DNA of 5,522 nucleotides, from assembly GCA_002317245.1 (NCBI GenBank), contig DCIU01000108.1:1115-6636 (forward strand). Reading direction: 5' to 3'. The notes under the pieces were generated by a model. That model was not told the DNA's origin. It saw only the letters and a program-made list of their open reading frames with translations, and ran no database searches. This stretch comes from Lachnospiraceae bacterium UBA1718 (GTDB lineage: Bacteria; Bacillota; Clostridia; Lachnospirales; Lachnospiraceae). Below are positions 1 to 5,269 of this stretch, one piece after another; position 1 is the stretch's first letter, and the number at the start of each line of letters is the position of its first letter. The position numbers and the translations under genes are program-made.

Positions 1-356
1 TGAGCACAATAGATACTAGTGGACTTACTAATATATATTCTGAATATGCTAGTCAGACAGCTAACCAGGCTAAGAGCGATAAGCTGAAAAACGTGGCGGC
101 TTCTGCCAACGCTGAGGCGACTGATGAAGAACTCATGGATGCCTGCAAGCAGTTCGAGAGTTACTTCTTAGAGCAGGTCTTCAAGCAGATGTGGAAGACA
201 GTTCCAAATAGCAATGAGGACCAGTCAACAAGTAATCTTGTGGATTACTTCAAGGACAACACAATCTCAGAGCTGGCCACACAGAGTACAGAGAATAATG
301 GTTTGGGCCTGGCACAGATGCTCTACGAGCAGATGAAGAGGAATTTAGAAGGATAA
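1..356 (+). CDS. Rod-binding protein, FlgJ N-terminal type (start one base off the left edge)
   Basis: The frame is open from base 3 (AGC ACA ATA GAT) to the TAA at 354-356. Bases 1-2 are TG, so the start is very probably an ATG beginning one base before the window, giving about 118 residues. An internal GTG at 93 is possible but would cut off the N-terminus for no reason. The core matches the rod-binding domain: a CKQFESYFLEQ stretch around residues 49-59 followed by KQMWKTV, then, after a polar linker, YFKDNTISELA and a closing NGLGLAQMLYEQMK. In the FlgJ family this domain helps assemble the flagellar rod in the periplasm or wall zone. The peptidoglycan-hydrolase domain of enterobacterial FlgJ is absent, as is usual in Firmicutes. 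TGA at 1-3 would give a 4-bp ATGA overlap with an upstream gene, probably a rod/hook gene such as flgF or flgG (inference). A terminator follows at once, so this is the last gene of its operon. I leave the symbol blank because only one of the two FlgJ domains is present. Confidence 0.85.
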   Translation, partial: STIDTSGLTNIYSEYASQTANQAKSDKLKNVAASANAEATDEELMDACKQFESYFLEQVFKQMWKTVPNSNEDQSTSNLVDYFKDNTISELATQSTENNGLGLAQMLYEQMKRNLEG

Positions 357-358
357 TC

Positions 359-387
359 GAAGCTCCCGCATGGGAGCTTCTTTTTCT
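359..387 (+). terminator. Rho-independent terminator after the rod-binding gene
   Basis: A perfect 9-bp stem, GAAGCTCCC (359-367) pairing with GGGAGCTTC (372-380), closes a 4-nt GCAT loop. It is followed by TTTTTCT (381-387). The hairpin starts three bases after the TAA of the flagellar gene. It is strongly built and should end the flagellar transcript, separating it from recD2 downstream. Confidence 0.93.
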
Positions 388-395
388 GTTATAAT
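387..395 (+). promoter_or_regulatory. Extended -10 sigma-A-type promoter for the recD2 operon
   Basis: TGT plus TATAAT (TG at 387-388, hexamer at 390-395) is a perfect extended -10 element. The expected -35 position with a 17-bp spacer (367-372) reads CGCATG and lies in the terminator hairpin, so there is no recognisable -35. Extended -10 promoters often work without one. Transcription would start near 401-403, leaving a leader of only about 26 nt before the GTG start. It is the only convincing promoter ahead of the six-gene run. Confidence 0.7.
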
Positions 396-414
396 AGTGA
401 ATGAATTAATAACA

Positions 415-420
415 GTGAGG
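415..420 (+). promoter_or_regulatory. Ribosome binding site for recD2 (GTG start)
   Basis: GTGAGG at 415-420 is 7 nt before the GTG at 428. An in-frame TAA at 425-427 rules out any earlier start, so the site and the stop together fix the GTG. Confidence 0.7.
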
Positions 421-427
421 ATAGTAA

Positions 428-2653
428 GTGGAGACATTTCAGGGATATATAGACCATTATCTCTTCTACAAGGAGACTAATGGCTATGGAGTACTTGAAC
501 TTGATACTGAGGATGATGATATCATCTGCGTGGGCACCTTTATGGGCATTGCAGAGGGCGAGACTGTAGAGGTTACAGGTGACTGGGTGGACCATCCTAC
601 CTATGGAGTACAGCTTAAGTGCACAAGCGTTAAGGTGATAGAGCCAACGGGACTTTTAGATATCGAGAGATATCTTGCATCTGGTGCCATTAAGGGCGTG
701 GGGGCAACCATTGCCAAGAGAATCATCAAGAAGTTCGGACAGGATACCTTCAGAATTATTGAGGAGGAGCCGGAACGCCTTGTTGAGATTAAAGGTATAA
801 GTGAGCGTATGGCCAGGGAGATTGCTACGCAGCTTGAAGAACGCAAGGATCTGAGGGATACCATCATGTACCTCCAGCAATTCGGAATTACCAACGAGAT
901 GGCTCTGAAGATATATGATACCTATGGTGCTGCGGTTAGGCTGATTCTGTCCGAGAACCCATATCGCCTTGCAGATGAAGTGGACGGTATTGGCTTCAAG
1001 AAGGCGGACGACATCGCGGCTAAGGCTGGTATTAAGGTTGACTCCAGATACCGAATTCAGTGTGGAATTCTCTACGTGCTGACACAGGCCTCTACCGAGG
1101 GACATACCTATCTTCCTCAGAATGAACTCGTTTCCGATGCCTATGAGCTTCTGGGGGTTGCTGAGCCTCTGATTAGGGACGAGATTCCCAATCTGATTAT
1201 GGACAAGAAGCTGGTTACCAAGACTGATGAGGACGGCAATACGCTGTGCTATTCCAATATGATGTATTTCGAGGAGCTGGGGAGCGCCAGAATGCTTCAT
1301 GATATTAACGAGAGCGTTTATAGCCTTGATGAGCGTAATATATCTGGCAAAATTGATGCGACCCTGAGTTCACTGGATATTGAACTTGATGAGCTCCAGA
1401 GACGGGCTGTCTATGAGGCAGTTACCAACGGTGTATTCATCCTGACGGGTGGACCTGGAACTGGTAAGACAACAACTATCAACAGCATTATTCAGTATTT
1501 CGTTAATGAGGGACTGGATATTATGCTTGCGGCTCCAACGGGACGTGCAGCCAAGAGAATGACAGAGGCTACAGGATATGAGGCCAAGACCATTCACAGA
1601 ATGCTTGAACTGGGTGGAGGTTCGCTGGAGGAAGGCAGCAGAGCGAGCTTTGGACGCAATTCGGATAACCCTCTGGAAGCAGATGTGATAATTATTGATG
1701 AAGCCTCTATGGTAGATATTCATCTCTTCTACGCCATGCTCAAGGCCATCATACCGGGAACCAGACTGATTCTTGTGGGCGACTGCAATCAGCTGCCAAG
1801 TGTAGGTCCGGGTCAGGTACTTCATGATCTTATAGAATCAGGAGCCTTTGCCTGTGTAGAGCTTGAACATATTTTTAGGCAGGCAGCAGAGAGCGATATA
1901 GTTGTTAATGCTCATAAGATTAATAAGGGCGAGAGAATAGCACTTGATAATAAGAGCAGGGACTTCTTCTTCCTTGAGAGGGAGGATACCAATGTAATCT
2001 ACAAGCACATGGTTCAGCTGATTACTGAGAAGCTTCCGGGATATGTGGATGCTTCGCCAATGCAGATACAGGTGCTTACACCTACCAGAAAGGGTAATCT
2101 TGGAACAGCTGCCCTTAATTCTGTACTTCAGAAGTATATTAACCCGCCTGCAGATAGTAAGGAGGAGTACACCTTCGGAGACACACTCTTCAGAGTAGGC
2201 GATAAGGTTATGCAGATTAAAAATAACTATGATATTGCCTGGGAGATAATGAGCAGTTACGGCATACCTGCCGATAGCGGAACTGGTGTATTCAATGGAG
2301 ATATTGGCCTTATTACTGAGATCAATAAGAGGGCTAACTCCATTACCGTGGAATACGATGACAGTCGCAGAATTGTTTACCCTGTAACAAATCTTGATGA
2401 GCTGGAACTTGCCTATGCTGTTACTATTCATAAGTCACAGGGAAGCGAATATCCGGCGGTAATAATGCCGCTTCTTGGCGGGCCGAGGCCGCTTCTTAAC
2501 AGGAATCTGTTATATACTGGCGTAACAAGGGCCAAGAGATGTGTCACGATTTTGGGGAATCAGGACACACTTAATACAATGATTGACAACGAGAACGAGA
2601 ATAAGAGATATACGGGATTAGCCTCAAGAATTGCAGAAGTAGAAAGGAAATAA
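428..2653 (+). CDS. recD2: RecD2-type ATP-dependent 5'-3' DNA helicase (SF1B)
   Basis: This is a 741-residue, full-length RecD2 (YrrC) helicase, within the usual size of about 700-800 residues. Residues 1-75 form the family's N-terminal small domain. Helix-hairpin-helix repeats follow, visible as IKGVGATIAKRI (88-99), IKGISERMAREI (121-132) and DGIGFKKADDIA (186-197). The motor carries a Q-motif-like Q324, Walker A GGPGTGKTT (341-349, Lys347), motif Ia APTGRAAKRM (369-378), Walker B IIIDEAS (421-427, Asp424/Glu425), motif III LVGDCNQLPS (449-458), a FRQ arginine motif (483-485), IHKSQGSE (667-674) and the motif VI segment YTGVTRAKR (696-704). All key catalytic residues are present. Family knowledge: RecD2 unwinds DNA with 5'-3' polarity without RecB or RecC partners and supports replication-fork progress and repair. 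A stretch at 603-619 looks longer than I recall in Bacillus homologues. It starts with GTG, is first in the operon, and its stop overlaps the comF start by one base (TAATG). Confidence 0.96.
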   Translation: METFQGYIDHYLFYKETNGYGVLELDTEDDDIICVGTFMGIAEGETVEVTGDWVDHPTYGVQLKCTSVKVIEPTGLLDIERYLASGAIKGVGATIAKRIIKKFGQDTFRIIEEEPERLVEIKGISERMAREIATQLEERKDLRDTIMYLQQFGITNEMALKIYDTYGAAVRLILSENPYRLADEVDGIGFKKADDIAAKAGIKVDSRYRIQCGILYVLTQASTEGHTYLPQNELVSDAYELLGVAEPLIRDEIPNLIMDKKLVTKTDEDGNTLCYSNMMYFEELGSARMLHDINESVYSLDERNISGKIDATLSSLDIELDELQRRAVYEAVTNGVFILTGGPGTGKTTTINSIIQYFVNEGLDIMLAAPTGRAAKRMTEATGYEAKTIHRMLELGGGSLEEGSRASFGRNSDNPLEADVIIIDEASMVDIHLFYAMLKAIIPGTRLILVGDCNQLPSVGPGQVLHDLIESGAFACVELEHIFRQAAESDIVVNAHKINKGERIALDNKSRDFFFLEREDTNVIYKHMVQLITEKLPGYVDASPMQIQVLTPTRKGNLGTAALNSVLQKYINPPADSKEEYTFGDTLFRVGDKVMQIKNNYDIAWEIMSSYGIPADSGTGVFNGDIGLITEINKRANSITVEYDDSRRIVYPVTNLDELELAYAVTIHKSQGSEYPAVIMPLLGGPRPLLNRNLLYTGVTRAKRCVTILGNQDTLNTMIDNENENKRYTGLASRIAEVERK

Positions 2654-3357
2654 TGCAATTTAGTAAGGTGGCGAGTGCACTCTTCCCAAGGAGATGTGCG
2701 ATATGTGATGAGGCAATACTTCCAGAGGAGCTTACCTGCAGGAAGTGTGCTGCCAAGATACGACCCATTAACGGTGAGACCTGCAGAAAATGTGGTAAGA
2801 GACTGGCTGATACTGAGAGACTTACCTGCTACGACTGCAGCCGCAAGATACATTATTTCGACCGTGGCTATGCCATCTTCGAATATGCAGATGTCAGGAC
2901 CAGCCTCTACCGGTTTAAGTATGCCGGGAGGGCGGAATATGCACAGATGTATGCCTACTACGCTAACGAGATCCTGGGTGACACACTGCGTAAGCTTAAT
3001 GCCGATGCCTTAATCCCCGTTCCTATTCATAGAAGACGATTAAACAGACGAGGATATAATCAGGCCGAGGTGTTAGCAAGAGCACTCTCGGCCTATATTA
3101 ATGTGCCAGTGATAAATGACTGCGTAATACGCCAAAAATACACGGTTCCACTGAAGAAACTGGACGAGAGAGGACGTATAAATAATCTAAAAAAGGCTTT
3201 TATAATAGGGTCAAATGGTGTAAAATTAAGTACGATTGTAATCATTGACGACATATATACTACGGGCACAACAATCGACGCAATTTCAAGGCTTTTTAGG
3301 GAGTCAGGAGTTAAGAATATTTATTATATTACTGTCGCAATTGGCAGGGGCTTATGA
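2653..3357 (+). CDS. comF: ComF family protein: zinc-binding, phosphoribosyltransferase-like
   Basis: This 234-residue protein has the standard ComFC layout. The N-terminus has four CxxC pairs (Cys15/18, 29/32, 44/47, 59/62), predicted to hold zinc. The C-terminal half is a type I phosphoribosyltransferase fold: PVPIHRRRLNRRGYNQ at 122-137, the family segment LDERGRINNLKKAF at 170-183, and the PRPP-binding loop IIDDIYTTGTT at 197-207. In naturally transformable bacteria ComF/ComFC helps process incoming single-stranded DNA together with the helicase ComFA. Whether this organism is competent cannot be told from the window, and no substrate is known for the transferase fold. The start overlaps the recD2 stop by one base, with AAAGGA at 2643-2648 as ribosome site; the stop overlaps an ATGA at 3354-3357. 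The last third is visibly more AT-rich than recD2. Confidence 0.93.
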   Translation: MQFSKVASALFPRRCAICDEAILPEELTCRKCAAKIRPINGETCRKCGKRLADTERLTCYDCSRKIHYFDRGYAIFEYADVRTSLYRFKYAGRAEYAQMYAYYANEILGDTLRKLNADALIPVPIHRRRLNRRGYNQAEVLARALSAYINVPVINDCVIRQKYTVPLKKLDERGRINNLKKAFIIGSNGVKLSTIVIIDDIYTTGTTIDAISRLFRESGVKNIYYITVAIGRGL

Positions 3358-3363
3358 AGGAGG
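3357..3363 (+). promoter_or_regulatory. Strong Shine-Dalgarno site that sets the start of the yvyF-like gene
   Basis: AAGGAGG is a near-perfect anti-16S match, 5 nt before the ATG at 3369. It lies downstream of the ATG at 3354, so it can only serve the later one. This argues for initiation at 3369. Confidence 0.85.
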
Positions 3364-3368
3364 CTCAT

Positions 3369-3785
3369 ATGGACGTACGTACTTGTAGAAAATGTAAAAA
3401 GTTATTCAATTACATGGTTGGACCACAGATTTGTCCTACTTGTCGTGACAGGATGGAGGAAGAGTTCAAGAAGGTTAAGGAATATATCCGTGAGAACCCA
3501 AATGTCAATGTTAAGACAGTAGCTGAGGAGTGCGAGGTTGATATCGGACAGATTCGTCAGTGGGTAAGAGAAGAGAGACTTGAGTTCTCATCTGATTCTG
3601 CAGTAGGTCTTTCCTGCGACAGATGTGGCAAGACAATTAAGACTGGTAAGTACTGTCCACAGTGTAAGTCAGAAATGCAGAAGACACTTGGCAATGCAAT
3701 TGGTCTTGGACATGGAACAGTTGCAAATACCAGCAAGCCTGCACCAGAGAAGACAAGCCCTAAGATGAGATTCTTAGAGAAATAA
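3369..3785 (+). CDS. Flagellar-region protein of the YvyF/TIGR03826 type (zinc ribbons plus HTH)
   Basis: I take the start at ATG 3369 (138 residues) rather than ATG 3354, because the AAGGAGG site sits 5 nt before 3369 and the resulting N-terminus, MDVRTCRKCKKLFNY, is what I recall of this family. The N-terminal ribbon has Cys6/Cys9 and Cys22/Cys25. Residues 29-42 form a charged helix, and 48-71 read as a small helix-turn-helix (VKTVAEECEVDIGQIRQWVREERL). A second zinc ribbon has Cys83/86 and Cys96/99. The tail from about 105 is Gly/Pro/Lys-rich and probably disordered. In Bacillus subtilis yvyF lies between comFC and flgM and is expressed with late flagellar genes; its biochemical role is not settled. 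The fold suggests a nucleic-acid-binding or regulatory adaptor (inference). Placement after comF matches the Bacillus order, but no flgM follows. Confidence 0.85.
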   Translation: MDVRTCRKCKKLFNYMVGPQICPTCRDRMEEEFKKVKEYIRENPNVNVKTVAEECEVDIGQIRQWVREERLEFSSDSAVGLSCDRCGKTIKTGKYCPQCKSEMQKTLGNAIGLGHGTVANTSKPAPEKTSPKMRFLEK

Positions 3786-3799
3786 TATGGAGGCCATAT
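3785..3799 (+). promoter_or_regulatory. Ribosome binding site inside a short inverted repeat
   Basis: GGAGG (3789-3793) precedes the ATG at 3798 by only 4 nt. It sits in a perfect 6-bp inverted repeat, ATATGG (3785-3790), AGG, CCATAT (3794-3799), which includes the first two bases of the start codon. If the hairpin forms it would partly hide both site and start. A 3-nt loop and AT-rich stem make it weak, and it may be chance. Confidence 0.4.
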
Positions 3800-4178
3800 G
3801 GTTAACGAGGAGAAGGTCATATTAATGACTAAGTTAGCCTCATATGAGCAGGGCGAAGGTAAGAAGTACGTTAATATCACAAGATATTTCAGGACTGATT
3901 ATATTACCGCCCAGATGCTTAAGTCAGTTATTGCAGGTATCGTCGCATTCGTAACGATTGTTGGCGTTTACCTGTTCTATAATTTTGAGGTAATAATGGA
4001 GAATATTTATAACATGGATCTGATAGCCTTTGGTCAGAGGGTTGGTAAGATTTTTGTTATAAGCATGATAGTATATCTTGTTCTGTCATACATTCTGGCG
4101 GTGTACAGATATGCCCATGCAAGGAAGAGCCTTAAGGTTTATTACGCGAACCTTAAGAGATTAGAGAAGATGAATTAA
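3798..4178 (+). CDS. Small conserved membrane protein of unknown function, two transmembrane helices
   Basis: The 126-residue protein has a charged N-terminus (about 1-42), a first hydrophobic helix at roughly 43-61, a short loop with acidic residues (64-74), a second helix at roughly 84-103, and a basic C-terminus (RYAHARKSLKVYYANLKRLEK, about 104-124). The positive-inside rule puts both ends in the cytoplasm with a short outer loop. I recognise no catalytic motif or named domain, though I recall similar proteins in this position in Lachnospiraceae. ATG 3798 is preferred because GGAGG lies just upstream; a second in-frame ATG at 3825 (residue 10) has a weaker AGAAGG before it. It is 12 nt after the yvyF-like gene and 11 nt before the next membrane gene, so all are probably co-translated. 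A role in supporting the next membrane protein or CdaA is a guess from position only. Confidence 0.8.
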   Translation: MVNEEKVILMTKLASYEQGEGKKYVNITRYFRTDYITAQMLKSVIAGIVAFVTIVGVYLFYNFEVIMENIYNMDLIAFGQRVGKIFVISMIVYLVLSYILAVYRYAHARKSLKVYYANLKRLEKMN

Positions 4179-4189
4179 CAGGTAGTTCA

Positions 4190-5254
4190 ATGTCGACTTT
4201 TATTGAGGTTAGAGAAGTAATCAAGAGAATATACGGCAAGTACGATGCATATATCAATCCAGTGCTTAAGTTCTTGTTAGCATTTATTGTATTCTCAGTA
4301 ATCAACAGTAAGCTTGGATACATGGAGAAGCTGGACAGAGTAGCAATAGTACTTGTTGTGTCGCTTTTATCATCAATCCTACCCATGGTAGTGATGGCAC
4401 TATTTGCGGGATTATTCATACTGCTGCATTTGTATGCTCTTGCGCTGGAGTGTGCGATTGTTGCAGCATTTATTATGTTCCTAATGTTTATTCTTTTTGT
4501 AAGATTTGCTCCAGGAGAATCAGTAGTAGTACTCCTTACTCCTATTCTTTTCTTACTTAAGATTCCATACGTAATACCAATAGCAGTTGGTCTTTTTGGT
4601 GGACCATTCTCGATTTTCTCGGTTGCATGTGGCGTCGTAGTTGCCAATGTTGTCGAGTTCATGAGTGAGAACGGTGCGACAATTGTTACAGTTGATGATG
4701 GCAACATGGTATCGCGTATAAGATTCATCATTGATGGATTGTTAGCAGATAAGGGCATGATAGTAATGTGCATTGCATTCGCAGTCACCCTTGTTGTTGT
4801 ATATGTCATCAGACGCAGAGCAATTGATTTTGCATGGACAATAGCTATTGTAGCTGGCGCTATAGTAGATATGGTTATTCTGTTATTCGGTGATCTGAAG
4901 TTCGACCTGAATTATTCAATTGGCGGTTTATTATTTGGTGGAATCCTTGCAATACTACTCTGCTTAGTGCTTCAGTTCTTCTCATTCCATCTGGACTATA
5001 AGAGTACTGAGGACCTTCAGTTCGAGGATGACGATTATTATTACTATGTTAAGGCCGTACCTAAGATTACTGTTGCAGCAGCTAATAAGAAGGTGAAGAG
5101 AATTAACACAGCAAGCGCACCTAATAAGAGCGCTTCCAGACCTGCCAGTCAGAGACCTGCTCAGAGACCACAGGCCAAGACAGTGCATACAGCTAACGGA
5201 ACAACCAAGACAGTTAGGAAACCATCAACACAGCAACCACAGGACTTACAGTAA
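4190..5254 (+). CDS. Conserved polytopic membrane protein of unknown function upstream of cdaA
   Basis: This 354-residue protein starts with an amphipathic segment (1-22), then about eight hydrophobic spans, near 24-42, 50-66, 66-82, 87-105, 112-135, 138-157, 189-207 and 214-234, with another at 245-266. The exact count is uncertain because several are closely spaced, and 112-145 (LLTPILFLLKIPYVIP then GLFGGPFS) could be re-entrant. After the last helix comes a cytoplasmic region with EDDDYYYYVK at 279-288 and a low-complexity basic tail (about 300-354) rich in Pro, Gln, Lys, Arg, Ser and Thr with [SQ]RP repeats at 316-327. There is no ATP-binding or transporter signature, so a label such as ABC permease is not supported. 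I recall homologues beside cdaA in other Lachnospiraceae, but no function. The ATG at 4190 has a poor ribosome site (AGGTAG, 4180-4185). The stop lies 15 nt before cdaA. Confidence 0.82.
   Translation: MSTFIEVREVIKRIYGKYDAYINPVLKFLLAFIVFSVINSKLGYMEKLDRVAIVLVVSLLSSILPMVVMALFAGLFILLHLYALALECAIVAAFIMFLMFILFVRFAPGESVVVLLTPILFLLKIPYVIPIAVGLFGGPFSIFSVACGVVVANVVEFMSENGATIVTVDDGNMVSRIRFIIDGLLADKGMIVMCIAFAVTLVVVYVIRRRAIDFAWTIAIVAGAIVDMVILLFGDLKFDLNYSIGGLLFGGILAILLCLVLQFFSFHLDYKSTEDLQFEDDDYYYYVKAVPKITVAAANKKVKRINTASAPNKSASRPASQRPAQRPQAKTVHTANGTTKTVRKPSTQQPQDLQ
5140..5172 (+). repeat. Short direct repeats coding the [SQ]RP tail
   Basis: TCAGAGACC occurs at 5149-5157 and again at 5161-5169, 12 nt apart, with a diverged ACCTGC copy just upstream. 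In frame they encode CAG-AGA-CC, giving SRP-ASQRP-AQRP in the cytoplasmic tail of the membrane protein. This is minor in-frame low complexity, prone to length change, and not a mobile or regulatory repeat. Confidence 0.6.
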
Positions 5255-5269
5255 GAGTAGTTAACAGTA

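Noticed and set aside
93..95. GTG as start of the rod-binding gene
   Set aside because: The frame is open to the left edge with a probable ATG just outside, and there is no Shine-Dalgarno sequence before 93.
515..526. 12-bp palindrome GATGATATCATC
   Set aside because: Explained by codons for an Asp-Asp-Ile-Ile run in recD2; no operator context.
658..675. 7-bp inverted repeat AGATATC-GAGA-GATATCT in recD2
   Set aside because: Within conserved coding sequence, no U-tract or boundary nearby; probably chance.
656..1300. Long minus-strand open frame (214 codons) opposite recD2
   Set aside because: It is antisense to a clear RecD2 coding region, has no recognisable domain or ribosome site, and reflects codon bias on the opposite strand.
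2270..2277. GCCGATAG as a sigma-D (flagellar) -10 element
   Set aside because: No TAAA about 15 bp upstream; it encodes Pro-Ala-Asp-Ser inside RecD2. I found no other sigma-D-type promoter by eye.
1838..2431. Minus-strand open frame (197 codons) opposite the RecD2 motor domain
   Set aside because: Shadow of conserved helicase motifs on the + strand; no promoter or family resemblance.
2583..2613. TTGACA at 2583-2588 as a -35 for an internal promoter ahead of comF
   Set aside because: No adequate -10 at 16-18 bp; TATACG appears only at 20 bp. It lies in recD2 codons.
2675..3013. Second + strand frame (112 codons) inside comF
   Set aside because: It is out of frame with the CxxC and phosphoribosyltransferase motifs and has no ribosome site or domain of its own.
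4153..4809. Minus-strand open frame (218 codons) opposite the polytopic membrane gene
   Set aside because: Its Thr/Ile/Asn/Ser-rich composition is what the reverse complement of hydrophobic codons gives; the + strand product has clear membrane helices and operon spacing.
5245..5255. CTTAC-A-GTAAG inverted repeat at the end of the membrane gene as a terminator
   Set aside because: One-base loop, 5-bp stem and no U-tract; cdaA follows at once, so read-through is expected.
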